Assembly: GCA_002068325.1 (NCBI GenBank) | Contig: MVZH01000013.1 | Coordinates: forward strand, 1 to 35,266 | Length of the DNA: 35,266 nt | Direction: 5' to 3' | Origin: Lentisphaerae bacterium ADurb.BinA184 | GTDB lineage: Bacteria > Verrucomicrobiota > Lentisphaeria > Oligosphaerales > MVZH01 | Shown here: one piece after another, positions 15,484-23,905 of the stretch | Numbering within the stretch: the stretch's first letter is position 1 | How the letters are laid out: each line of letters opens with the position of its first letter | The notes under the pieces: generated by a model | The model's database searches: none | Seen by the model: only the letters and a program-made list of their open reading frames with translations | Told to the model about the DNA's origin: nothing | Made by a program: the position numbers and the translations under genes

Positions 15484-18400
15484 CTACTCCGTCACGTAGA
15501 CCGTGCTGCCGGCGGGGACGGCGACGGTGGTCTTGACCGGCTTGAGGTCGGTGATCTCGGGCGGGCTGACGAGCGAGGCCTTGACCTCGGCGTCGGTCGG
15601 GTTGTGCACTTCGAGGCGGAACCGGTCCCGCGTCCAACCGACGACCTCGATGCCGAGTTCGGGGCGGTCGGCGGTCACCAGATTCCCGGCGACGAAGGGG
15701 CCGGCGACCGCGACATCGAGCCGCGGCCAGGCGACGCCCTCGAAGACCCCGGTGAAGGCGAGGCTCCCGGGCCGCCAGACGCCGGCCGGCCAGCGCGGAT
15801 TCACCGGCCCGACGGCGACGGGGACGCAGTACGGAATGTCCGCCGTCCGCGAGACCTCGCCGGCGACCGCCCCGTCGGCGGCGGTGGTGTGGGCGACGAA
15901 GGCGATGCCGTCGAGCCGGCCCCGCCGCAGCGTGAGGGTGTACGGCGTCGGCCCGGCGAACCCCATGGCGGCGAGCCATTTCCCGGGCGCCTCGTCGAAG
16001 ACCGGGCCGACCTGGTTGATTGGCATGGCGCCGGCCGGGAGCAGGAAACTGGCCTGGAACCGCGTGCCGGCCGTCAGGCTGGCCGGTTGGCCGTCGGGCC
16101 GCCGGATGCCGAATGTGCCGCGGTCCAGGCAGAGGTTCGGGCTGGTGGCGATATAGCCGCCGATCAGCCCGCCGACGGGGATGTCGAGGACGGTGTCCGG
16201 CTTGATCTCGCCGGTGGTCAGCGTGCCGTCGGCGCCGGTCCAGGCCCAGAGCTTCGTCCGCGCCCCGCCGAACGAGGGGAACGGCCTGTCCGGCGCGGCC
16301 AGCTCGACATCGCGCTTGAGCGTCACGTCAAACTCCATCAGGTTCACATAGGGCTGGCCTGGCTTCCCCGGTGCGAAACTCCAGTTGCGGACCTTGCCCG
16401 TGTAGACCGTTGAGGGTTCGCTGGCCTGGCTGGGCTTGGCGTCGTAGCCGACGTCGCGGAAGATCGCCCGCACGTAGCGCTCGTCAAGGATGGCCTCGGT
16501 CAGCGCCACGTCGGGCGTGGTGAACGGGAAATTGAGTTTCACGGCCATGCAGGTTCCGGGCTTGTCGGTGAAGATGGCGCTGCCCTCGGCGGTGCCTTTG
16601 ATTGGCAGGCCGAGGGGGACGCGGTTCGGCAGGTCGGTGCCGGTGTAGTAGGCGCCGACGTGTCCCAGCCAGTTCTGGCGGTCGGAGCAGCGGAAGTGGA
16701 AGCGCTCGGGCACCGTGCGCAGGCTTGACGTGACCGCGCGCCGCCCGTTCGCGTCCGTGACCGTCAGGAACAGCCCGACCTGGCGGGCGTGGCGGAAGTG
16801 GGCGCTGACCTTGAGGGCGGGGCCCTTGGGCAGCCAGCGGCGCACCGGCGTGGGGCCATCGTAGAGAACGACTTCCTTCAGCGGGGCGTCGCTGTGCACG
16901 CCGACGTCCACGCGGAACTGCTGGCGGTTCTCCGCCGCCGGCCCGGCGTCCTTGGGGTTGATGACCCAGGTGGCGACCACCGGGCCCTCGCTGATCAACA
17001 TGCGCGCCGGCGCCTCGAAGTAGTGGGCGATGCCGGCCCGGAAGTAGTCGGCGGCGTTCTGCGGCGTGTCGGCGGGCAGGATCTGCTGGAAGCCGGTGGC
17101 GGCGGCCACCGCGACGTCGGCCGGCTTGAACACCTCGTGCACAACCACCGGATGCGGGTTGGAACCATTCATGGCCTGCCAGGCGTAGGCCTCGAAACCG
17201 TCGTCCACGAGCTGGCCGCCGCGGTAGGTGTAGATCGAAAGCCCCTGGAAATGCTTGAGCCGCTCGAAGGGCAGGGGGCCGGTGGCGGCACGGTGGGCGA
17301 CGACCAGATGGTTGCCGTAGAGCAGGTTGATCATCTGGGTGTGCACCAGGCGTTTGCCGTCGGCGGTCAGCCAGGAGATGCGCGGGTAGTAGGGCGGGGC
17401 GATGATGAGCAGGTGGTTGCCGTCCACGTCCGTCATGTCAATGCCCGGCAGGCAGACCAGGCTGTCGTCGCTGTGCGCGGCGCAGTCGGCGACCAGCTGC
17501 CGCCAGCGCCCGCGGTCGAGGGCTTCGAGCGCCTCGGTGAAGGCGACCACCGCGTAGCCCGCTTGGCGGGCCGCCGTTGCGAACTCCGCAACCGTGCCCG
17601 CACCGTCGCTGGCGCCCGAGTGCACGCCGACCAGCGCCTTGAGCATCCGGATGTCGCCGGTGATGAAGGGGTCGCTGAACTCCGGGTAGTAACCCTTGCC
17701 GTCCACGGTGACGGCGGTCGGGCGGTGCCGCCACGAGCGCGGCATGACGAGATCGTCGAAGTCCAGCACCGGGCTGAAGCGTCTCTCCTCGTCCGTCGGT
17801 GTGGGCGGCACCTTGACGACCGGGTCGCCGGCGTGGTAGCCGCCGAGGCCGGCCGCGCCCGACCCCGCCGCCAGCCAGGCGTACAGGTTCAGGATCAGCC
17901 GCCCGGTGTCGCTGGGCACCGTGCCGTCGCCTTGGCTCAGCACGACGCCGTCCATCAGCCCGAGCGACATCTCGCCGTACCACAGTTTCTCCATGCGCGT
18001 GTAGCCGAGGCGGTGGATGTAGTGCGGGCTGATGGAGACGGCGGCCAGCCGGCCCTTGCCTAGGGGGCGCACGGCGGCCAGCGTCAGGTCGCCCGTGGTG
18101 TCGGGGTCTTCGACCCAGCCGTCATCGACCGCAAACATGGCGCGGGCCCCGGGGCCGGCCTTCACCAGCGGCGTCCAGGCGTCGCTGCAGACCAGCGGTG
18201 TGGTGGTGTAGCAGTCGTCCCAGCGGGCGTTGGCGCCGGCATAGTAGACGCGCTTGATTCCGGCCGTGACGTCATGCGGCGCGACGGCTTCCGTCCAGCA
18301 GATGCCGTTCTCCCCGTAGGCTTTCCAGGTGCCGAAGAGGGTGGCCGGGTCGCGTACGCACGCCTGGCGCATTTCGATGCCCCACCGTTCCATCTCCTCG

Positions 18401-18834
18401 TTCCAGCCCTGTCCCTGTCCGCCGCCGCCCACCAGGTCGGCGTAGACGAGCAGCCCGGCGCCGGCTTCGACCAGGGCCAGGATCTCGCGCCGGTTGGCCC
18501 AGTAGGCGAGCACGTGGTGCCCAAAGGTCTCCTGACGTTGCCCGGCCTGCGGCAGGGCGTCGAACACGAAGACGTTGAAGCGCCGCAGGAAGGCGGGGTC
18601 GAGAACGTCCCAGTAGCTGGCCGTGGCGGCGGCCCACCCGGCGTCGGCCAGCTCCTTCGCGTAGGCGGCATCCATCTGCGGCCCGGGACTGAGGAAGAGG
18701 ATGGCGCCGGCCCGCCCCGCGGCGGGCGCCGGCTCCTGCGCCGGAGTCTCGAGCGCGCGGCCGGCAAGCAGGCCGGCGGCGACGGCCGGCAGGGCACGGG
18801 CAACCAGACGCAGAAGGCAGGCGGCCGTTCGCAT
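15484..18834 (-). CDS. Large exported protein: amidotransferase-like plus degenerate PHP-like domain
   Basis: This 1116-residue protein begins with a signal peptide (about 1-32). Residues 45-345 resemble the flavodoxin-like, class I glutamine-amidotransferase/ThuA-type fold (AILFLSPGPQMD, NVFVFDALP, GAGLLVYADLVGGGG, LILNLYAWLA), without an obvious catalytic cysteine. Residues 395-600 look like a PHP phosphoesterase-type domain: VHSGASDGAGT stands where D-x-HxH-xxxSDG is expected, FTEA where TDH is expected, then LPGIDMTDVDGNHLLI and VVAHRA. The first-motif first histidine and the TDH Asp/His are replaced, so metal binding is probably altered. The remaining 500 residues are beta-rich. AAGGA lies 10 nt before the start. 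It is the first gene of a pair with the 754-residue protein. A carbohydrate-related role is possible but not shown. Confidence 0.72.
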   Translation of the reverse strand: MRTAACLLRLVARALPAVAAGLLAGRALETPAQEPAPAAGRAGAILFLSPGPQMDAAYAKELADAGWAAATASYWDVLDPAFLRRFNVFVFDALPQAGQRQETFGHHVLAYWANRREILALVEAGAGLLVYADLVGGGGQGQGWNEEMERWGIEMRQACVRDPATLFGTWKAYGENGICWTEAVAPHDVTAGIKRVYYAGANARWDDCYTTTPLVCSDAWTPLVKAGPGARAMFAVDDGWVEDPDTTGDLTLAAVRPLGKGRLAAVSISPHYIHRLGYTRMEKLWYGEMSLGLMDGVVLSQGDGTVPSDTGRLILNLYAWLAAGSGAAGLGGYHAGDPVVKVPPTPTDEERRFSPVLDFDDLVMPRSWRHRPTAVTVDGKGYYPEFSDPFITGDIRMLKALVGVHSGASDGAGTVAEFATAARQAGYAVVAFTEALEALDRGRWRQLVADCAAHSDDSLVCLPGIDMTDVDGNHLLIIAPPYYPRISWLTADGKRLVHTQMINLLYGNHLVVAHRAATGPLPFERLKHFQGLSIYTYRGGQLVDDGFEAYAWQAMNGSNPHPVVVHEVFKPADVAVAAATGFQQILPADTPQNAADYFRAGIAHYFEAPARMLISEGPVVATWVINPKDAGPAAENRQQFRVDVGVHSDAPLKEVVLYDGPTPVRRWLPKGPALKVSAHFRHARQVGLFLTVTDANGRRAVTSSLRTVPERFHFRCSDRQNWLGHVGAYYTGTDLPNRVPLGLPIKGTAEGSAIFTDKPGTCMAVKLNFPFTTPDVALTEAILDERYVRAIFRDVGYDAKPSQASEPSTVYTGKVRNWSFAPGKPGQPYVNLMEFDVTLKRDVELAAPDRPFPSFGGARTKLWAWTGADGTLTTGEIKPDTVLDIPVGGLIGGYIATSPNLCLDRGTFGIRRPDGQPASLTAGTRFQASFLLPAGAMPINQVGPVFDEAPGKWLAAMGFAGPTPYTLTLRRGRLDGIAFVAHTTAADGAVAGEVSRTADIPYCVPVAVGPVNPRWPAGVWRPGSLAFTGVFEGVAWPRLDVAVAGPFVAGNLVTADRPELGIEVVGWTRDRFRLEVHNPTDAEVKASLVSPPEITDLKPVKTTVAVPAGSTVYVTE

Positions 18835-19050
18835 GGTGGGATTGTCCTTCGGTGAGGTATGGACTGGCCGGACGGTCCGCCACGGCCGCATGACTTTCAC
18901 GGCGCGACGGCGAACGACGCCGTGCGGCGACGCCCGGCCATCGCACGGCCCGCATGAACCGTGCAGACGATAACCGCGCAACCCGAGGTTTCAAGAAGCT
19001 ATGGCATGGCCGGAAATGCTCGGTTAGTAAGGGGAGTGAGGCCTGCCGAC

Positions 19051-19147
19051 GCTGGAGGGCGGATCTCCGTGTCCGCCGGGTCTCACCGGAAGACCCGATC
19101 TGTCGGGTGTGACCTGGACGCCACGGAGGGCGTCCCTCCATCGTGCC
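19051..19147. repeat. Stem-loop repeat, copy A (two inverted arms)
   Basis: The left arm folds as stem GGCGGAT/GTCCGCC around loop CTCCGT (19058-19077). The right arm, read on the opposite strand, folds as a perfect 7-bp stem GGACGCC/GGCGTCC around the same loop (19116-19135). Both arms are preceded by TGGAGG on their own strand. The two stems differ but stay paired. It lies in the 447-base divergent spacer 18835-19281. The rest of that spacer holds one small hairpin (ACGGCG/CGCCGT, near 18912) and nothing else I can name. Related copies are at 24132-24261 and 34351-34368. Confidence 0.75.
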
Positions 19148-19281
19148 CCACTCGCCAACCGTGTATGGCCGGAACCGCGCCGACGGCCTTGCGAAACACC
19201 CGCCCCGCGATTACGTTGCGTGAAAACGATGGCGGGCATCCGCGGACTCGCCGGCGGCGGTTGTGAAGCCCCCGCGGCAAG

Positions 19282-19860
19282 ATGACGAGAGCGCAGACTA
19301 TGGCGACGACTGACGGCAGGGCGGCGGTGGTGCTGGCGCCGGGATTCGAGGAGACGGAGGCGGTGGCCGTGATTGATGTGCTCCGCCGGGCTGGAGTCTC
19401 GGTCGCCGTGGCCGGGCTGCACGGCGCGGGGCCGGTGACCGGCAGCCACGGCCTGGCGGTGGTTGCGGACTCCGCACTGTCCAGCCTGCGGGCGGACGAA
19501 CTCGATGTGCTGGTGTTGCCGGGCGGGATGCCAGGATCCCGGAACTTGGCCAGAAGTCCCGGTCTCCTCGACCTGCTCCGCGCCATGGTCGCCGGGGGAC
19601 GGCGGGTGGCGGCGATCTGCGCGGCCCCGCTGGCCCTGCAGGCCGCCGGACTGCTCAAGGGCCGCCAGGTGACGGCGTACCCGGGCATTGAACGCGAGCT
19701 GGGTGATGTCACCTATACCGGCACCGACGTCCAGGTGGACGGGCCGGTGATCACCGGCAAGGGGCCGGGGACGGCGCTGCGCTTCGGGCTGGAGATCGTG
19801 CGGGCGATCGGGAAGCCCGAGAAGGCGGCGGAGCTGGCCACGGCAATGCTGGTCGGCTGA
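19282..19860 (+). CDS. DJ-1/PfpI-family protein
   Basis: This 192-residue protein is of the DJ-1/YajL branch of the DJ-1/PfpI superfamily, linked to protein deglycation, chaperone or redox functions. The core reads VVLAPGFEETEAVAVIDVLRRAG with the conserved acidic residue (E23 or E24), LVLPGGMPGS, and the nucleophile elbow AAICAAP (Cys113), followed by VTAYPG. The C-terminal VITGKGPGTALRFGLEIV is also typical. Two ATGs are possible: 19282, used here, and 19300, which gives six residues before the core and is equally likely. Neither has a strong ribosome-binding site. It lies between a stem-loop repeat and a tandem-repeat spacer and seems to be a single-gene unit. Confidence 0.9.
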   Translation: MTRAQTMATTDGRAAVVLAPGFEETEAVAVIDVLRRAGVSVAVAGLHGAGPVTGSHGLAVVADSALSSLRADELDVLVLPGGMPGSRNLARSPGLLDLLRAMVAGGRRVAAICAAPLALQAAGLLKGRQVTAYPGIERELGDVTYTGTDVQVDGPVITGKGPGTALRFGLEIVRAIGKPEKAAELATAMLVG

Positions 19861-19924
19861 TGGGTGTGCCGCGCGCGGACCCCGAGGGGGCCGGCGGGGC
19901 GCCGAAGGCAAGGACCGTCGGCGA

Positions 19925-20234
19925 ATAGCAGATAGCAGATAGCAAATAGCAAACCGAAAACGTCCAAAAAGAACCCAACCCAACCGACCCAAACCGGCCA
20001 AACCGGCCAACCGGAAAACCGGCCCAACCGACCCAAACCGGCCAACCGGCAAACCGGTAAACCGGCGAACTGGAAAACCGGCGAACTGGAAAACCGGCGA
20101 ACTGCCCCAACAGGCCCAACTGCCCCAACCGGCAAACCGGCAAACCGGCAAACCGGCCAGACCGGCCTGCCCGGCACACCAGCCGGATCAGCCGGATCAG
20201 CCAGATCAGCCAGATCCGCCGGATCAGTCAAATC
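19925..20234. repeat. Three abutting tandem-repeat arrays (7, 8 and 9 bp)
   Basis: The 437-base spacer before the permease gene is mostly repeats. Block 1 (19925-19952) is four 7-bp units ATAGCAR. Block 2 (about 19978-20166) is an irregular array of roughly 8 bp built on AACCGGCM, with AACTGG variants. Block 3 (20181-20234) is six 9-bp units close to AGCCGGATC. The top strand of block 2 is nearly free of T. No gene is seen; the 8-bp period excludes coding. The flanks (19861-19924 and 20235-20297) show nothing. Confidence 0.8.
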
Positions 20235-20297
20235 AACCGCCCCCCATCAACAGCCCCTTTCCCTAACCACTGCACCACCCCGGCGGATCCCCTCCCT

Positions 20298-21680
20298 GTG
20301 CGAGCCCTGATCGCCGTCATCAAACAGACTCTGCGCGCCTCGCTGCGTTCGCACGTGGCGCTGGTGCTGCTGTTGCTGAACCTCCTGGCGGTCTTCAGCC
20401 TGCCCGTGGTGGTGACCGGCGACGGCACCGCGGTCGGCGACCTCCAGGTGGCGCTCATCTACTCGACGCGGGTGGTGACGGTGCTGCTCTCGCTGGCCGC
20501 GGTCTGGCTGGGCTGCGCCGGGCTTTCCCGCGAAATCGAAGCCTACAACCTGCATCTGGTCATGACCAAGCCCGCCCATGCCTGGACGGTGTGGCTGGGC
20601 AAGTGGCTGGGTGTTTTCCTGATGACCGGAGGCACGTTCATCCTCTCCTGCGCCTTGATCCAGGGGCTGGTCGCGCTCCGGGTGAACCGCTCGACGTTCC
20701 CCGCCGACCAGCGCGACAAGGCGGCCAACGAGGTCCTCGTCGGCCGGCGCGTCTTCCGGCCGGCCACGCCGGACTTCAAGGGCGCCGCCGTGGCTGAATA
20801 CACCCGCATGAAGCAGGCCGGCAACCTCGAACCCGAGCACCGCGCCGAGGCCGTCATCAGTGAACTGGAACGCCAGATCAAGGCGCGCAGCACGGAGATC
20901 CCGGCCGGGATGGCGCGCACCTGGCGCTTCACCGGACTGCGCGTGCCCGACGCCGACCGCCTGCTTTACGTCCGCTACCGTGTGCATGTGAACTCGACCT
21001 CACAGAGCCAACAGCGTGAGACGGTCGGCAACTGGGCGGTGATCAACCCGGATGCGCCGCCCGAGAAACGGGTGGCGATCTCCGGCATGCAGCGGATCAT
21101 GGGCGGCAGCTTCCACGAGTTCGCGTTCCTCGCGGAGATGGTCTCGCCGGAGGGCGTGGTGCTGCTCGAATACTCCAACGGCGACCCGCAGGAGGCGTCG
21201 GCGGTGTTCCAGGTCGAGGACGGCCCCGAACTCTTGCTGCGGGTCAGCGGCTTCGCCGGCAACTGGTGGCGCGGCGTCGCCGTCGGGCTGCTCCGCCTCG
21301 CCCTGCTGGCCGCGCTGGGCTGTGCCGCCGGGGCCGCGTTCTCGGCGCCGGTGGCGGTCTTCGTCTCCCTCGCCTATCTGTTGCTGGGCGCCGTCGTGGA
21401 CACCGAGCTGGGCGCCCCGACCCGCGACGCGATGGGCAGCATCACCGCCTGGACGTTCACCGACGCCCTGACCCAGGTCTGCGCCCAGGCCGTGGACAAG
21501 ACCGTCGTCTCGTTCCGGGCCTTCGATGTGTCCAAGGCCCTGACCCGCGGCCACGTGATCGAGTGGGCCCGGCTGGCCCGGCTGCTGCTGTTCCAGGTCC
21601 TGCTTCGCGGCGGTCCCCTGATTGCCCTCGGCATCTGGGTGCTCTCGCGGCGCGAGTTGGGCAAGGTGATCCGGCGATGA
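20298..21680 (+). CDS. ABC-2-type transporter permease-like protein
   Basis: This 460-residue integral membrane protein has the look of an ABC-2-type permease subunit. A basic N-terminus (MRALIAVIKQTLRASLRSH) leads into helix 1 (about 20-40), further helices at about 53-75 and 95-125, a large soluble domain on the far side (about 130-325), and three helices near 330-350, 350-370 and 430-450. The loop block ESREIE-like segment LSREIEAYNLHLVMTKP is typical of permeases that couple to an ATPase. The start is taken as the GTG at 20298; no ATG is near and no strong Shine-Dalgarno is visible, so it is uncertain. It overlaps the next gene by 4 nt (ATGA). No ATP-binding subunit lies in this window beside it, and the usual upstream place is filled by tandem repeats. 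Confidence 0.72.
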   Translation: MRALIAVIKQTLRASLRSHVALVLLLLNLLAVFSLPVVVTGDGTAVGDLQVALIYSTRVVTVLLSLAAVWLGCAGLSREIEAYNLHLVMTKPAHAWTVWLGKWLGVFLMTGGTFILSCALIQGLVALRVNRSTFPADQRDKAANEVLVGRRVFRPATPDFKGAAVAEYTRMKQAGNLEPEHRAEAVISELERQIKARSTEIPAGMARTWRFTGLRVPDADRLLYVRYRVHVNSTSQSQQRETVGNWAVINPDAPPEKRVAISGMQRIMGGSFHEFAFLAEMVSPEGVVLLEYSNGDPQEASAVFQVEDGPELLLRVSGFAGNWWRGVAVGLLRLALLAALGCAAGAAFSAPVAVFVSLAYLLLGAVVDTELGAPTRDAMGSITAWTFTDALTQVCAQAVDKTVVSFRAFDVSKALTRGHVIEWARLARLLLFQVLLRGGPLIALGIWVLSRRELGKVIRR

Positions 21681-23311
21681 ACGCGTGGCGTCCATGGCTC
21701 TTGAGGCTGGCCTTGCCGGCGGCGCTGATCCTGCTGGTGCCGGCCATCTCGGCGGTGCAGGCCCGGATGAACCGCATCCGCGACGAGGCCAAGCTGACCG
21801 AGACGGACGTACTCCACAACGCCCCGCCCATGGTTGCCTTCACCACCGTCGCCCTGGGCAGCTTCCGCGGCCTGGTCGCCGACTACCTGTGGCTGTACTC
21901 CCGTCGCATGCAGGACGAGGGCAACTACTTCGAGATGGTGCAGCTGGCCTCCTGGATCGTCAAACTGCAGCCGCGCTTCACCGGCGCCCACGCCTTCCTC
22001 GCCTGGAACATGGCCTACAACATCTCGGTGACTTTCAACGACCCCGCCGACCGCTGGCGCTGGGTGCAGCGCGGCATCGAGCTGATCCGCGACGAGGCCC
22101 TCGACTACAACCCCGGCGACCCCGAGCTGTTCAAGGAATTGGGCTGGATCTACCAGCACAAACTCGGGCAGGAGATGGACGACGCCAACCGCTACTACAA
22201 ATTCCAGCTCGCCCGCGAGATGCTGACCGTCTTCGGCACCTATCCGCCCGACTGGGAGCGCTGGGCCGCCAGCCCGCCCGACGAAGCCTCCCTGCGCCAC
22301 GCCCTCGGCCCCGCCGCCGCCGCCCTCGACGCCGGGCTCGCCGCCAAGGGGCTGACCCTCGGCGAACTCGAGAAACAGTTCCGCTCGCAACCTGCCCTCC
22401 CGGCCGACCTCCTCGACGCCCCGCAACAGGCCGAGGCGCGCGCGACCGTTGATGTCTGGCTGCGCGTGCGTTGGCTGCGCGACCGCTGGAAACTCGATGC
22501 CGGCGCCATCCGCGACCTGAATGCCCGCTACGGCGACCTCGACTGGCGCCTGCCCGAAGCCCATGCCCTCTACTGGGCCACCAAGGGCCTCGAACAGGCC
22601 GAGGACCAGACCCAGCTCGCCTGCGAACGCATGGTCTTCCAGTCGCTCAGCAACGCCTTCCGCGGCGGCCGCGTGGTCTACCTCGGCAACGTCGGCGAGC
22701 TCGAAGTCAGCCCCAACACCAGCGTCGTTGACGCCGTCAACGAGCAGTACCTGGCGACCCAGGGGAAGCACGAGAAGAACCAGTCCATCCGCGCCGGCTA
22801 CGAGAACTTCCTCATCGATGCCGTCGTCACCCTCTACACCTTCGGCCAGGAGAGGAAGGCGGCCGAGTACTACGGCAAGCTGAAGGAGGGGTTCCCCGGG
22901 CCGAAGTACCGCCGGGCGCTGGACGAATTTGCGCTCAACGAGCTGGCCGGCGACATCGCCTCGGCCACCTTCGACCAGGCCCACGGCATCGTCCAGGGCT
23001 ACCTCTTCCAGACCCTCTATGCACTGGCCCTCGGTGAAGACGACCGCGCCGAGGCCTACGACCGCATCTCACGGCGCTGCTGGGACAAGTACATGGACGG
23101 CCTCGGCAGCGACCGCACCCGCGGACGCCGCGGCCTGCCCGAGTTCGAACAGATGAAGCGGACCATGCTCAAGCGCTGCCTCGACGCCTTCCCCGAGCCG
23201 CTCAAGTCCCGCCTCCGCCAGGCCGCCCAGGCCAGCGGCATTGATCTGGCCAACCTCCCCGAAGAGACCACCGTCTCCCCCGACGCCCCCCCCATCGACC
23301 GCGCACCGTAG
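21677..23311 (+). CDS. Membrane-anchored TPR-like protein coupled to the permease
   Basis: I do not recognise a named family. The 544-residue product has one N-terminal transmembrane or signal-anchor segment (about 7-28, LRLALPAALILLVPAISAVQ), so most of it is probably outside the cytoplasm. Residues 55-180 look like TPR-type helical pairs (FRGLVADYLWLYSRRMQDEGNY, WMAYNISVTFNDPADRWRWV-like segments, ELFKELGWIYQHKLG), and residues 350-500 contain further paired helices. The start overlaps the permease stop (ATGA), a sign of translational coupling and a shared complex. No enzymatic motif is seen. The 124 bases between its stop and the RNase P RNA hold the latter's promoter. Confidence 0.75.
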   Translation: MNAWRPWLLRLALPAALILLVPAISAVQARMNRIRDEAKLTETDVLHNAPPMVAFTTVALGSFRGLVADYLWLYSRRMQDEGNYFEMVQLASWIVKLQPRFTGAHAFLAWNMAYNISVTFNDPADRWRWVQRGIELIRDEALDYNPGDPELFKELGWIYQHKLGQEMDDANRYYKFQLAREMLTVFGTYPPDWERWAASPPDEASLRHALGPAAAALDAGLAAKGLTLGELEKQFRSQPALPADLLDAPQQAEARATVDVWLRVRWLRDRWKLDAGAIRDLNARYGDLDWRLPEAHALYWATKGLEQAEDQTQLACERMVFQSLSNAFRGGRVVYLGNVGELEVSPNTSVVDAVNEQYLATQGKHEKNQSIRAGYENFLIDAVVTLYTFGQERKAAEYYGKLKEGFPGPKYRRALDEFALNELAGDIASATFDQAHGIVQGYLFQTLYALALGEDDRAEAYDRISRRCWDKYMDGLGSDRTRGRRGLPEFEQMKRTMLKRCLDAFPEPLKSRLRQAAQASGIDLANLPEETTVSPDAPPIDRAP

Positions 23312-23423
23312 CACGGCGGAGTCCCCTCGAAACCTCCGTCCGCCGAGCGGCGATCCCGCCCCGCGGGCCTCAGACGGTTGCCGCGCATGGCCGGACCGGC
23401 TGGCGGGAAGGGGCTTGCCGCGC

Positions 23424-23429
23424 TATACT
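23424..23429 (+). promoter_or_regulatory. -10 element of rnpB
   Basis: TATACT lies so that the predicted 5' end of the RNase P RNA (23436) is 7 nt downstream, the expected distance for a transcription start. The -35 region 17-19 nt upstream is GC-rich and does not match the consensus. Confidence 0.55.
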
Positions 23430-23435
23430 TCGCCT

Positions 23436-23905
23436 GTGCCGACAGCGGTCGCGGACGGCCGCTCCCCGGGTTTCGGCCCGGGGGGAGGAAAGTCCGGACT
23501 CCGCAGGGCAGGAAGTCCTGTCGAAAGGCAGGATACCGCGGACCATATGCCGCGGGAAGGAAAGTGCCACAGAAAACAGACCGCCCTGCGCCTATCTGCA
23601 CGATGCCAGGCCCTGGTGCCGGCGCCGCCTTCCGTCCAAGGGGGCGGCACGACGCGACGGCCCGGCCTCCCGCAGATAGGCGCAGGGTAAGGGTGAAAAG
23701 GTGGGGTAAGAGCCCACCGCCCCGAGAGAAATCGAGGGGGCAAGGCAAACCCCTTCCGGAGCAAGACCAAATAGGAGGCGACGGTGTGGCCCGCACCGCT
23801 CCTGCTGCAAAGCGGGATAAGCCTCGGGTACCGGTCGCTCAGATGAATGGTCGTCGTCCGCCTCGGCGGAAACAGAATCCGGCTTACAGCGACCGCTGCC
23901 GGCAC
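23436..23905 (+). ncRNA. rnpB: RNase P RNA, bacterial type A
   Basis: This is the catalytic RNA of ribonuclease P, which removes 5' leaders from tRNA precursors. Conserved segments appear in the expected order: GAGGAAAGTCCGGACTCC (CR-I, about 23506-23523), AGGAAAGTGCCACAGAAA (about 23560), GGGTAAGGGTGAAAAGG (about 23687), GGTAAGAGCCCACCGC, GGAGCAAGACCAAATAGG (about 23758) and the closing CAGAATCCGGCTTAC (about 23872). The ends are set by helix P1: 17 bases from 23436 pair with 17 bases ending at 23905, with one mismatch. At about 470 nt it is longer than E. coli's 377 nt, with a large arm between about 23580 and 23690. No reading frame inside it is real. The identification is certain; the ends are good to a few bases. 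Confidence 0.97.

Noticed and set aside
18835..19281. A small gene in the spacer before the DJ-1 gene
   Set aside because: Frames here cross the stem-loop repeat and have no ribosome-binding site or recognisable product.
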